Below are positions 46,117 to 54,814 of a DNA stretch of 64,000 nucleotides, in pieces (within the stretch, counting starts at the first letter, position 1; the number at the start of each line of letters is the position of its first letter). The notes under the pieces were generated by a model. That model had not been told where the DNA came from. It ran no database searches and saw only the letters and a list, made by a program, of their open reading frames with translations. The DNA is taken from contig NZ_CP182236.1 of the NCBI RefSeq assembly GCF_048077055.1, forward strand, positions 6,882,001 to 6,946,000, given 5' to 3'. Position numbers and translations under genes: made by a program. This DNA comes from Egbenema bharatensis (lineage in GTDB: Bacteria; Cyanobacteriota; Cyanobacteriia; Elainellales; Elainellaceae).

Positions 46117-47736
46117 TCAGCCTGGACGCTGAAACTTTCGACGAATTCGCCCCACGATTTGCTCCACTTCAGCCAGCCGCAATTGGGACAGGATTCCAGC
46201 AAATACACTGAGTCCCACCAGTCCCGCCAAGCTCAGTTGCAAAAGTTGCAGGAAAAACCCTTCCGTGCCCCAAACCTGCTGAAGTCCCCAGAGTACGCCC
46301 CAACAGGTCAGCCCGGTCAACAGGCTCCCCAGCGTTAACCCAATAATCGGCTGGCTCCAACTCCGCCAGGGCAAACCATTCAGCTTGCGATCGAGCACAA
46401 CCAGTAGCCAGGTCATGGAGATCACGTTGACCCCCACTGTGGCCAGTACCAGCCCCGGCGCACCAAACCGCTGGATCAGCAAAAAGTCCAGAAGCGCGTT
46501 CAAAAAGATGTTGACAATACTAATCCGAAACGGCGTGTCGCTGTCTCCCAGAGCATAAAAGACCCGAACCACTACATCTCGCCCCAGGTAGACAAACATG
46601 CCGATCGCATAGGCAATCAGTACCGAGGTGACAATCTGGGAGGCTTCTTGATCGAAGGCATAGCGTTCGTAGACCACACGGACGATGGGATGGGCCAGGG
46701 CAATGAGGATAGCACTGAGGGGCAGCATGGTGATGGCCGTCATGACTAAACCCTGACGAATTCTCACCTTGAGTTCATCCCAGTCAGCGGGATCAGCCAG
46801 TCGGGAAAAAATGGGCAGAAAGGGCACCAGGATCACGTTGGAAATAATGCCGAGGGGAGTCTGAACCAGCAGATTGGCATAGGTCAGCGCAGCGGCCGCC
46901 TGGGGGATGAAGGAGGCAAAGAATAGATCGGTATAGACATTAATCTGCATCATGCCGGAAGCCAGGGTTGCAGGCCCCATCAGCCGCACCGTTTCCCGTA
47001 CGCCAGGGCGATTAAAGTCAAACCGCAGCCGTAACCGTCCCAAGCCCGATTTCCACTGGGCTGGAACCTGAATCAACCACTGCAACAGGGCCCCCGCTAA
47101 CGTCCCCCAGGCCAGCACCTGTCCACCCAGCACCGCATACCGAGCTGCCGTTACGTCTTCCCCCAGCACACCAGCCAATGCGCCCAGAGCGACGAGTACC
47201 GCCAGACTGGAAAACAGGGGACTCACGGAGGGCAACCAGTACTGATCATCCGCATTGAGCACACCAAAACCAATGCCGATCAATCCAGACAGGAGGGCCA
47301 TTGGAGCCATGATCCGCAACTGCTCCACGGCGATCGCTTTCGTTTGAAGACCAAACTCGGTCTGACTCAGCCCCGGAGCCACCACATCAATCAAAGGATC
47401 GGCAAAGAGAAACATCAGCAAGCTGGCCAGGAGCATGACACCGCCCACCAGAGTGGTAACGGTTTCAATCAGGGGGGCAATTTCCTCCCGCTGCCGCCTG
47501 GAAACCACACTGACGATCGCACTATGAAACGGACCATTGATCCCGCCCAGCAAAATCAAAAAGAAGCCTGGAATCACGTAGGCATAGTTATAGGCATCTG
47601 CGACTACACCCACCCCAAATGCCGCTGCCAACGCCTGTTGGCGAAGGAGTCCCATCACTTTACTTAAAAGCGTGGCCGCAGCGACAATTCCAGCAATTCC
47701 AGCCAGCGATCGAGCCGATTTCTTAACGTCAGACAC
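46117..47736 (-). CDS. murJ: MurJ-family lipid II flippase
   Basis: A 539-residue membrane protein with about fourteen helices. It has SLAGIAGIVAAATLLSKVMG, LLRQQALAAAFGVGVVADAY, and PFHSAIVSVVSRRQREE, the MurJ/MviN signature. It flips lipid II for peptidoglycan synthesis. Length is normal. It is on the same strand as the nucleotidyltransferase upstream, with the dispersed palindrome between them. Confidence 0.93.
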   Translation of the reverse strand: MSDVKKSARSLAGIAGIVAAATLLSKVMGLLRQQALAAAFGVGVVADAYNYAYVIPGFFLILLGGINGPFHSAIVSVVSRRQREEIAPLIETVTTLVGGVMLLASLLMFLFADPLIDVVAPGLSQTEFGLQTKAIAVEQLRIMAPMALLSGLIGIGFGVLNADDQYWLPSVSPLFSSLAVLVALGALAGVLGEDVTAARYAVLGGQVLAWGTLAGALLQWLIQVPAQWKSGLGRLRLRFDFNRPGVRETVRLMGPATLASGMMQINVYTDLFFASFIPQAAAALTYANLLVQTPLGIISNVILVPFLPIFSRLADPADWDELKVRIRQGLVMTAITMLPLSAILIALAHPIVRVVYERYAFDQEASQIVTSVLIAYAIGMFVYLGRDVVVRVFYALGDSDTPFRISIVNIFLNALLDFLLIQRFGAPGLVLATVGVNVISMTWLLVVLDRKLNGLPWRSWSQPIIGLTLGSLLTGLTCWGVLWGLQQVWGTEGFFLQLLQLSLAGLVGLSVFAGILSQLRLAEVEQIVGRIRRKFQRPG

Positions 47737-47871
47737 AGAGATTTAGAGGTAGAGCTTAAAAGAACATGAATCAATTCCAGCGTTCAGTCTAGCAGGAGTT
47801 TTGTCGTTCTTGGCTGCAAAGTTCTCAGGATCGTGACTCAAATAACCTGGAATTATTCTGCTTTGTTGACT

Positions 47872-47899
47872 GGGCGGGCAAGATGCCCACCCCACAAGA
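47872..47899. repeat. dispersed palindromic element, copy 4
   Basis: GGGCGGGCAAGATGCCCACC continues to CCACAAGA, 30 bases 3' of the nucleotidyltransferase stop (47929). It is nearly identical to the copy at 30323. Confidence 0.75.
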
Positions 47900-47928
47900 A
47901 TTTAGGTTATTAAATTTGCATTATCTAA

Positions 47929-48756
47929 TTAAGATGATCCCGGTGCCGCACCAAACTCTTGAATCGCCTTTGCCAGATCATCCGGTGTACCTACATCCAG
48001 ATAATGACCCTCTGGAAAAGTCTCCGCCTGCACCTGCAAGCCGGCCTCAATGCCTGCCTGAATTACATCGCCGATTGGCACTTCTCGGTCGGGGGTTGCA
48101 GACTGCACGTACTGATGCAAAAACTCTGTGAAGGTCGGAGTCCAGACGGCGATCGCCCACATATATTTCAAATCACTTTGCGGCGGCTTTTCAATGATCT
48201 GGCACACGCGCCCCGTTTGATCAAACTCCACCACTCCCACCTTGCGAGGATTATCCGTGGGAAACAAACCCAGCACCACATCCGCCTGGGTCATCGCCTG
48301 CCGCTTCAGTAGGGCGGTATAAGCATCCTCTGGCTGAAATAAAATGTCGGGGAATCCCAATGCCACCATTGCCTGCTGGACAAAAGGATAGGCTTGATTC
48401 AGCGTATAGGGCACTCCATCCGCCACATGAACCGTCAGATAGCCCAAATGCATCTTCAGCATGGAACCATCCCCAAAGTAAGCTGGAATGTCCCACTTGC
48501 CCGGACGCAGGATAAAAAACGCCTTCTGCACTCCCGCTAACCGCATTTTCTCTAGCAAATAATGGCTCACGACCTTCGGTGAGAGCCGATCGGCTCCTGG
48601 AAGCTGATGAAAGCCGATCGGATAAATTTCCTTGCTCATGGGGAGTGGGGAAAGCCGAGTTGCTCTGCCGCCTGCCGGGAGAAGCCCAATTAGCTCTGGT
48701 TTGGCAGGAAGGTTGGAAGGGGAATCTGCTGGGGGTTGGGGTTGTCCTCTGTTCAT
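47929..48756 (-). CDS. sugar nucleotidyltransferase (RmlA/GalU-like)
   Basis: A 275-residue protein. The nucleotide loop is LLPAGGRATRLSPLPMSKEI (GGxxTR type), and FPTDNPRKVGVVEFDQ and EGHYLDVGTPDDLAKAI follow. It makes NDP-sugar for polysaccharides or cell wall. The N-terminal 20 residues are Pro-rich and possibly not translated; an internal start after the loop is impossible. The specific sugar cannot be told. Confidence 0.85.
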   Translation of the reverse strand: MNRGQPQPPADSPSNLPAKPELIGLLPAGGRATRLSPLPMSKEIYPIGFHQLPGADRLSPKVVSHYLLEKMRLAGVQKAFFILRPGKWDIPAYFGDGSMLKMHLGYLTVHVADGVPYTLNQAYPFVQQAMVALGFPDILFQPEDAYTALLKRQAMTQADVVLGLFPTDNPRKVGVVEFDQTGRVCQIIEKPPQSDLKYMWAIAVWTPTFTEFLHQYVQSATPDREVPIGDVIQAGIEAGLQVQAETFPEGHYLDVGTPDDLAKAIQEFGAAPGSS

Positions 48757-48785
48757 TGCCTGGCCTTATTAGTCCTCAGTTGATT

Positions 48786-48810
48786 AGGCGAGCAAGATGC
48801 CCACCCACCA
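48786..48810. repeat. dispersed palindromic element, degenerate copy
   Basis: GGCGAGCAAGATGCCCACCC lies between the nucleotidyltransferase start and the 3' end of the tRNA-Leu. One arm is altered (GGCGAGC). Confidence 0.6.
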
Positions 48811-48825
48811 AAGTTTCCAGCCTGC

Positions 48826-48850
48826 CTCAGTCCTCAGTCCTCAGTCCTCA
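48826..48850. repeat. short tandem repeats (TCAGTCC)
   Basis: Three or four TCAGTCC units, the same heptamer family (GGACTGA on the other strand) as the tract at 58527. Confidence 0.7.
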
Positions 48851-48886
48851 TCAGGCGAATTCGCAGGTCACAACTAACTATCTCAA

Positions 48887-48969
48887 TGGGGGCGGAGAGA
48901 CTTGAACTCTCACGACCTTGCGGTCAACGGATTTTAAGTCCGTAGCGTCTACCATTCCGCCACGCCCCC
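48887..48969 (-). tRNA. trnL-UAA: tRNA-Leu (UAA), without an intron
   Basis: On the minus strand the 83 bases fold fully: acceptor GGGGGCG with CGCCCCC, a D arm (GCGGAATGGTAGACGC), anticodon stem ACGGA/TCCGT with loop CTTAAAA (anticodon UAA, Leu), a long variable arm with stem GACC/GGTC, and the T arm GAGAGTTCAAGTCTCTC. The discriminator is A, and CCA is not encoded. No group I intron interrupts the anticodon loop, although this tRNA carries one in many cyanobacteria and plastids. Confidence 0.95.
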
Positions 48970-49142
48970 GAAATTTCAGTCTTCCATCATATCATAGTCT
49001 GCCGTCCAGATCGAAGTGCTTGCGAAAGCGTATGATCAGTGGGCAACCCTTATTCATTGCTCTGGTCTATTCCAGCATTATGGGGTAACACCGGGCAATA
49101 GACTATGAATAACGCCTCTAGAAGGTTACATCAAATTGAGAC

Positions 49143-49916
49143 ATGGTATCCATCCAAAATCAAATTGTTTTGGTGACAGGTGCAAGCAGCGGCATTGGCG
49201 AAGCCTGCGCTCAGGTCTTTGCCCAAGCCGGAGCAAACCTGATCCTATCCGCTCGACGGCTCGATCGCCTGGAAAAATTAGCGCAATCGATCGCTGATCA
49301 GCATCATGTTCAGGTTTATCCCCTTCAGCTTGATGTGTGCGATCGCACCCAGGTAGAGACTGTATTGAGCGGGTTGCCGGAACCCTGGTCGAACGTTGAT
49401 ATCTTGATCAACAATGCGGGGTTAAGCCGAGGGCTGGACAAACTGTACGAAGGGGAAATCCAGGACTGGGAAGAAATGATCGATACCAACGTGAAGGGAT
49501 TACTCTACGTGACGCGATCGATCGTACCCGGAATGGTGCGCCGAGGTCAGGGACATATTATTAACATTGCCTCTGTCGCGGGTCATCAAGCTTATCCAGG
49601 GGGCGGAGTATATTGTGCTACCAAAGCAGCGGTTAAAACGTTGTCATCTGGATTAAAAATGGACTTGCTGGGAACACCGATTCGCGTCAGCAATGTGGAT
49701 CCAGGGCTGGTTGAAACGGAATTTAGCCAGGTGCGATTTCATGGTGATACGGAACGAGCCAGAACAGTCTACGAGGGTTTGACCCCGCTCACCCCAGGGG
49801 ATATTGCAGAAGTCGTTCTGTTCTGCGCCACTCGCCCACCTCATGTGAGCATCAGCGATGTTTTAATCCTGGCGACGGATCAGGCCACTGCTACGATGGT
49901 GAATCGGCGATCGTGA
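49143..49916 (+). CDS. short-chain dehydrogenase/reductase (YdfG-like)
   Basis: A 257-residue NAD(P)-binding protein. TGASSGIGEACAQVF is the cofactor loop. NNAG, the SVAGHQAYPGGGVYCATKAA active site (Tyr-x-x-x-Lys) and SNVDPGLVETEFS are typical. SARRLDRL after the second strand suggests NADPH. It resembles the E. coli YdfG 3-hydroxy-acid dehydrogenase group, but the substrate is unknown. Single gene. Confidence 0.92.
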   Translation: MVSIQNQIVLVTGASSGIGEACAQVFAQAGANLILSARRLDRLEKLAQSIADQHHVQVYPLQLDVCDRTQVETVLSGLPEPWSNVDILINNAGLSRGLDKLYEGEIQDWEEMIDTNVKGLLYVTRSIVPGMVRRGQGHIINIASVAGHQAYPGGGVYCATKAAVKTLSSGLKMDLLGTPIRVSNVDPGLVETEFSQVRFHGDTERARTVYEGLTPLTPGDIAEVVLFCATRPPHVSISDVLILATDQATATMVNRRS

Positions 49917-49929
49917 AAAAATTTCAGTA

Positions 49930-49956
49930 CTCCCCACTCCCCACTCCCCACTCCCA
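49930..49956. repeat. short tandem repeats (CCCCACT)
   Basis: Three to four CCCCACT units 13 bases after the SDR gene, an STRR heptamer type described from cyanobacteria. Confidence 0.75.
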
Positions 49957-49966
49957 CCCGATCGAA

Positions 49967-50947
49967 CTAAAGAATTAGCTTCAAATCCTCCGCCATCACC
50001 GCCAGGAGATTAACTGCATCCACCCCTACAGCAACCCAGGCATTGGCTCCGGCCTTGGCTTTGTTCCGGCGATCGAACAGCGTTTTGCCTCTGGTCCATT
50101 CTCCCCTAGTTTCAATCCAAACCTGGGCCCGTCGAAATGTTAACGTTTCAGGATAGAACAAATAGGCCAGCGTTGCCGCATCATGTACCAGAAAGCCCGG
50201 TGTTCCTTCAGTTTCTCGAAAAGCCAGGGCAGTGCCCGTCATGAACTGGCAGAGGGAAATCATGAATTGTGCCACTTCACTTTCGGGTTTTACCTGTGCG
50301 ATCGCCTTTGCTATCTCTGTTGTAAGAATCAGCTTGCGAGTGATATCCAGGGGAATTACAATTAGGTGATCACAGGTATCAAATACCAATTTCGCCGCTT
50401 CTGGATCATAGGCAATATTGAATTCAGCTTCCGGCGTAATATTTCCAGGAACTGCAAACGCACCCCCCATAATCACAATTTCCTTAGCCAGCTTCAGGAT
50501 ACCGGGGGACTTTTGCTCCGCAGCCGCCAGATTGGTCAGAGGGGCGATCGCAACGATCGTCATTTCTCCGGGGGATTCCTTCAGTTTTTCAATCAAAATA
50601 TCATCCGAACTACGTGCCGCTTCATAGGATTGAATTGATTCAGGCAGCGTATGGGACAAATTTCCCATGCCATCTTTACCATGAATCGCACCCGCATCCT
50701 CCACATCATCCCTATCCGATCCGCCAATGATGCCGCGCCCCACCTCCACATCGGCAAAACCGCCCAGGGTTAACAACTTGGCTGAAGCTGCAAAGGTCAG
50801 TTGGGCATGAACATTGCCATCCACACTCGTTACCGCCACAATCTCAGCCAGTCCCTGTTTTGCCAGACTCATTAACCACAAAAACGTAAAGGAATCATCT
50901 CCGCCTGGATCGGTATCCAGAATAATTTTGGGTACTTCAATACTCAT
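49967..50947 (-). CDS. nucleoside hydrolase
   Basis: A 326-residue enzyme that splits nucleosides into base and ribose. The calcium-binding DTDPGGDDSFTFLWLM motif is at residues 11-26. VDGNVHAQLTFAASAKLLT and VIMGGAFAVPGNITPEAEFN are family segments. VHDAATLAYLFYP carries the second Asp of the metal site. The ATG overlaps the stop of the deoxyribosyltransferase gene upstream by four bases, so the two are translationally coupled. Confidence 0.93.
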   Translation of the reverse strand: MSIEVPKIILDTDPGGDDSFTFLWLMSLAKQGLAEIVAVTSVDGNVHAQLTFAASAKLLTLGGFADVEVGRGIIGGSDRDDVEDAGAIHGKDGMGNLSHTLPESIQSYEAARSSDDILIEKLKESPGEMTIVAIAPLTNLAAAEQKSPGILKLAKEIVIMGGAFAVPGNITPEAEFNIAYDPEAAKLVFDTCDHLIVIPLDITRKLILTTEIAKAIAQVKPESEVAQFMISLCQFMTGTALAFRETEGTPGFLVHDAATLAYLFYPETLTFRRAQVWIETRGEWTRGKTLFDRRNKAKAGANAWVAVGVDAVNLLAVMAEDLKLIL

Positions 50948-51501
50948 AGAATCCGATTCCCCTGCCCCAACAACCGATCGCCTGCTATTTTCACAACCGT
51001 TTCAAACACCTCCAACCGGGTGTAGTAACCATCAAGCTCAACCATTTCACAGGCAAATGTTCCACCGCTGGTGTGGATTGCGCCTTCCAGCATCAGGTTG
51101 TCATGCATCTCAAAGGACTCGATCGACTGCCCCTGTTCATCGATGCCAGGGGTGTTTGTGGGAACGCGATCGACATAGAGCCGTCCATCGTTGCTATAGC
51201 CAAAGACAGGTTTAGCTTGACCCGCAAAGTAACCCATTTCAAATGCCGTACCGACATCCATACTGCATCCCCGAAACGGAGTCATGTTGGCAATGATCAG
51301 ATCGCAGCGATCCATCAGGGTAATATTACTCTGGTAAATGGCCATGCCTGCTTCAAACGGAGACAGATTTGCCAGATCCAGGGTGGTATCCAGGGGAAAC
51401 AGTCCCGTGAAACCGTATTTTTTACAAATCGCTTGCTTGGCTTTTGCAGCCGCCATTGGGTCAGGTAAAAATACCTCTGGCCCAGCTAGATAAACCTTCA
51501 C
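50944..51501 (-). CDS. nucleoside 2-deoxyribosyltransferase
   Basis: A 185-residue enzyme. MKVYLAGPEVFLPDPMA and IYQSNITLMDRCDLIIANM then TPFRGCSMDVGTAFEMGYFA are the signature, including the nucleophilic-type Glu in AFEMGYFAG. It exchanges bases on deoxyribose or hydrolyses the bond. It is the first gene of a two-gene operon with the nucleoside hydrolase and is divergent from ribokinase 200 bases away. Confidence 0.92.
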   Translation of the reverse strand: MKVYLAGPEVFLPDPMAAAKAKQAICKKYGFTGLFPLDTTLDLANLSPFEAGMAIYQSNITLMDRCDLIIANMTPFRGCSMDVGTAFEMGYFAGQAKPVFGYSNDGRLYVDRVPTNTPGIDEQGQSIESFEMHDNLMLEGAIHTSGGTFACEMVELDGYYTRLEVFETVVKIAGDRLLGQGNRIL

Positions 51502-51700
51502 GATCGTCCCTCCTCAAATCACCGTACACCAACGAATCGATCGGCGATCGACGGAAAAAAGATAGGCGAGTCCGAAGAATCCCAGGACACCGATCAATGA
51601 AATCACTCGTTTCATGAATATTCCGAAGATACCACAGGATAAAGATTAACCAGACATTAATGAACTTATACTGGTCAGAACTTTATCAGTGAGAACCTTT

Positions 51701-52627
51701 ATGTCAGTCGTTGTCTTCGGCAGTATCAACATGGATTTGGTAGCCCGTACTCCACGCCTGCCTGCACCGGGGGAAACGTTGACCGGGCATTCCTTTGAAA
51801 CCGTACCGGGGGGAAAGGGTGCAAATCAGGCGGTGGCGGTGGCGCGATTGGGTGTACCCACGCAGATGGTGGGCAGAGTCGGACAAGATGCCTTTGGGCA
51901 GGAGTTGCTCAAGGGACTAAAAGCCAGCAACGTTGAGTGCGATCGCGTTTTGATTGATCCAGCCACCCATTCGGGCGTAGCGGTGATTGCTGTAGATGAT
52001 GCCAGCGAAAACAATATTATTCTGGTGCCGGGAGCCAACGGCCAGGTTGATGAACGGGATGTCGATCGCCTCAAGCCAGTCCTCCCCCAGGCGAAAGTCC
52101 TGATGCTTCAGCTCGAAATTCCCCTGCCGATGGTAGTGGCGGCGGCCAAAGCGGCAAAGGACGCAGGTGTGATGGTAATGCTCGATCCGGCTCCAGCGCG
52201 ATCGGACTTACCCAATGAACTGTACCCGTTGATAGATATCATGACACCGAATCAGGTGGAAACCAGTCAGCTGGTCGGGTTTGCAGTAGATGATTTGCAA
52301 ACGGCAGCCAAAGCAGCCCACGTTCTTCATCAGCGTGGCATCCAAACGGTGATCACAAAACTCGGTAAGCTGGGTGCATTCTGCATTACCCCAGAGGAAA
52401 CCTTTGAGATTCCGATTTTTCCCGTGCAGGCGATCGATACGGTTGCAGCGGGAGATGCCTTCAATGGCGGCTTGGCTGCGGCTCTGGCTGCAGGATTGAA
52501 CTGGAAGGAAGCAACTCGTCAGGCATCAGCCGTTGCGGCCATTTCTGTAACGCGCCTGGGAGCACAGCCCTCGTTGCCGACGCGGGAAGAGTTGGAGGAG
52601 TTTTTGAAGATGAGGAGTGAGGAGTGA
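51701..52627 (+). CDS. rbsK: ribokinase
   Basis: A 308-residue PfkB-family kinase. ATG at 51701 opens MSVVVFGSINMDLVARTPRL. The GGKGANQAVAVARLG signature and DTVAAGDAFNGGLAAALAAG (catalytic Asp) are complete. It phosphorylates ribose freed by the adjacent nucleoside hydrolase. The final residues (LKMRSEE) and stop fall inside a GGAGTGA tandem-repeat tract, so the C-terminus has been set by the repeat. Confidence 0.93.
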   Translation: MSVVVFGSINMDLVARTPRLPAPGETLTGHSFETVPGGKGANQAVAVARLGVPTQMVGRVGQDAFGQELLKGLKASNVECDRVLIDPATHSGVAVIAVDDASENNIILVPGANGQVDERDVDRLKPVLPQAKVLMLQLEIPLPMVVAAAKAAKDAGVMVMLDPAPARSDLPNELYPLIDIMTPNQVETSQLVGFAVDDLQTAAKAAHVLHQRGIQTVITKLGKLGAFCITPEETFEIPIFPVQAIDTVAAGDAFNGGLAAALAAGLNWKEATRQASAVAAISVTRLGAQPSLPTREELEEFLKMRSEE

Positions 52628-52637
52628 GGAGTGAGGG
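52611..52637. repeat. GGAGTGA tandem repeats at the ribokinase stop
   Basis: Three to four GGAGTGA units; one of them provides the TGA stop of ribokinase at 52625-52627. Confidence 0.75.
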
Positions 52638-52715
52638 GCGCGGCTTTCATCCTAACGTTGGACAGCGTTTGCGACAAGCTGACAATGAGATCGTAATCCA
52701 TACCTCCCAACCAGC

Positions 52716-53132
52716 CTAACCACCATTTTGCTGCTTGACTTGCTGCAACAACTCTTGAATGGATAAAACGGGTATAGGTGAATTCAAAAACCCTTGAGCA
52801 TCACGGGTCACAATTGCTTCTAATCCTTGAGTAACGGCGCTAAAAATTTGAACAGCGTCTTCAAAATCAACCAAGCCAGAGTTGAAAGCCAATTCCAGAA
52901 CGACTCGGTCAACCGGACAAATCATCATGGCGGTCAGTATTTCTGAGACTGCTTGCCGCGCTTGCTCACCACTACGGGTGTGTCTGCGTGAGATATGGAA
53001 AATATCCGTTAGTATTGTTGCTGTAACATAGCCAACAATATCGCCTATATCAATTGCCTGAACCAGCAGTTCTGCATCCTGAAAAAATGGTTTTCGTTGC
53101 AGCAAAAAATCTAGAACAATAGAAGCCGCTTG
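52716..53132 (-). pseudogene. PIN-domain toxin lacking its first strand
   Basis: The body is a good PIN toxin: LDFLLQRKPFFQDAELLVQA, TATILTDIFHISRRHTR, NSGLVDFEDAVQIFSAV and AIVTRDAQGF. The N-terminus is broken. Where LxDTNVxLD is expected the frame reads VQAASIVLD, so the first catalytic Asp is lost and no ATG is present; only an internal TTG at 53105 could start. The truncation point (about 53133) abuts the methyltransferase locus and suggests a recombination scar. Confidence 0.75.
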
Positions 53133-53383
53133 TACCGGGCTTTGTGACGATCAGCCCGTTTAGCAAAATTTTTAATAAGGTGATCGCACTGATAAAGAGC
53201 CTGCTGCTTTCTCTCCTTTGCAACTCACCGATCGCCTCTGTACCGTCCGCACCAACGCAGTGTTCGACAGCTGGCACTACCTTTGGACAAAACGCTGAGA
53301 CAAGAACATTTGTTCACAATACTTGCAAGCATGCTGCTTTGGCAGTAGCATGGGTACCTGGTTTTAGTTTCGCGTCCGAAAGC
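53133..53383. promoter_or_regulatory. leader between the truncated PIN gene and the methyltransferase
   Basis: About 250 bases with no supported gene. An in-frame extension of the methyltransferase runs through it but has no homology and would need an unusual N-terminus. It should contain the methyltransferase promoter. Confidence 0.4.
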
Positions 53384-54814
53384 ATGGCTACCCAATACAT
53401 CTCTGTAAAAGAGACATCTGAAATCTTAAACTGCTCAGAGCAATATGTTCGTCAGCTACTCCGGTGTGGCGAAATCAGTGGTGAGAGGATCAGCAGTCGG
53501 TGGATCGTAGCATCAGAGTCTGTTCAGAACTACCGTATCAAGGGAGAAGATACAAGCTTAAGCATTCCCGATCATGGGCGGCGTGCGTTCGGCAAACCTG
53601 GTCTAAAAGCGTTGAGTTTTTTTTCTGGTTGTATGGGTTTGGACTTGGGACTAGAAAAGGAAGGTATCCAGGTGTTACTTGCTTGTGAAATCGATGCAGC
53701 CGCCCGGAAAACTATTGAAATCAATCGACCAGATATGGCACTGATCGGGGATATTCGCGATTACTCAGCAGCAAAAATTCGAGAGAAAGCAGGACTGAGT
53801 TCGACTGATGAAATTGATGTAATGGTTGGCGGTCCGCCATGCCAAGCCTTCAGCAGTGCGGGAAAGCGCCAAGGATTCAATGATGAGCGAGGCAATGTCT
53901 TTTTAACATTCATCGATTTAATCATTGAACTTAAACCCAGATTTGCAGTAATTGAAAACGTTCGAGGATTGTTATCCGCTCCATTAAAACATAGACCTCA
54001 TGAAATGAGAGGAAAGAATTTTCCACCATTATCTCAAGATGAACAAAGAGGAGGCGCATTACTTTTCATTACACAAAGGCTAAAAGATGCAGGATATAGT
54101 GTTTCTTTCAACCTGTACAATGCTGCTAATTTTGGGTCTCCACAACAACGAGAAAGGGTTGTCATCGCTTGTAGTCGTGATGGAGAAAAACTTCCCCATC
54201 TCGCACCCACCCATTCAGAGAAAGGTTTATATGGACTGCCAACATGGAAAAGTTTACGAGAGGCTCTAGAAGGTCTTCCTGAGGATGGACATCATTTTGT
54301 CAAGTTTCCTGAAAAACGACTCAAGTATTACAGGTTGCTAAAGGCTGGACAATACTGGCGGGATTTACCAGAAGAGTTGCATCAAGAGGCATTAGGGGCT
54401 TCTTATCATGCAGGAGGCGGAAAAACTGGTTTTTACCGCAGGCTAGCTTGGGATAAGCCTGCCCCGACGTTAGTAACTCATCCGGCTATGCCTGCAACTG
54501 ACTTAGCACATCCAGAAGAAGATAGACCCCTCAGTATTGAAGAATACAAGCGTATTCAAGAATTCCCAGACGATTGGATTATCTCAGGTACTTTACTCGA
54601 TCAATATCGGCAAGTTGGTAATGCCGTACCTTGCTCTCTAGGAAGAGCGATCGCTAGGATGTTGCTATCTCACTTGAAGGGTGAGATGCCTGTTACTTAC
54701 CCAGATTTTCCGTATTCTCGCTACCATAAAACGGATGATGTCAGTTGGATGAGTGATATGGGTTGTTTTGAGAAATCCTCAGCAAAACAACTATCTCTTA
54801 ACTTAGTTGGATGA
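53384..54814 (+). CDS. C5-cytosine DNA methyltransferase with N-terminal HTH
   Basis: A 476-residue protein. Residues 1 to about 55 are an excisionase-type helix-turn-helix (ISVKETSEILNCSEQYVRQL). The methyltransferase part has motif I SFFSGCMGLDLGLE (about 76-90), motif IV GGPPCQAFSSAG with the catalytic Cys (about 150), motif VI VIENVRGL, motif VIII QQRERVV and motif X QYRQVGNAVPCSLG. ATG at 53384 starts the HTH directly. It is the modification enzyme of a type II system, paired with the convergent endonuclease. The HTH may let it regulate its own gene. Confidence 0.92.
   Translation: MATQYISVKETSEILNCSEQYVRQLLRCGEISGERISSRWIVASESVQNYRIKGEDTSLSIPDHGRRAFGKPGLKALSFFSGCMGLDLGLEKEGIQVLLACEIDAAARKTIEINRPDMALIGDIRDYSAAKIREKAGLSSTDEIDVMVGGPPCQAFSSAGKRQGFNDERGNVFLTFIDLIIELKPRFAVIENVRGLLSAPLKHRPHEMRGKNFPPLSQDEQRGGALLFITQRLKDAGYSVSFNLYNAANFGSPQQRERVVIACSRDGEKLPHLAPTHSEKGLYGLPTWKSLREALEGLPEDGHHFVKFPEKRLKYYRLLKAGQYWRDLPEELHQEALGASYHAGGGKTGFYRRLAWDKPAPTLVTHPAMPATDLAHPEEDRPLSIEEYKRIQEFPDDWIISGTLLDQYRQVGNAVPCSLGRAIARMLLSHLKGEMPVTYPDFPYSRYHKTDDVSWMSDMGCFEKSSAKQLSLNLVG

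Noticed and set aside
53144..53383. 80-residue N-terminal extension of the methyltransferase
   Set aside because: It has Cys/Thr/Pro-rich sequence not seen in the family, and the HTH begins at the ATG at 53384.
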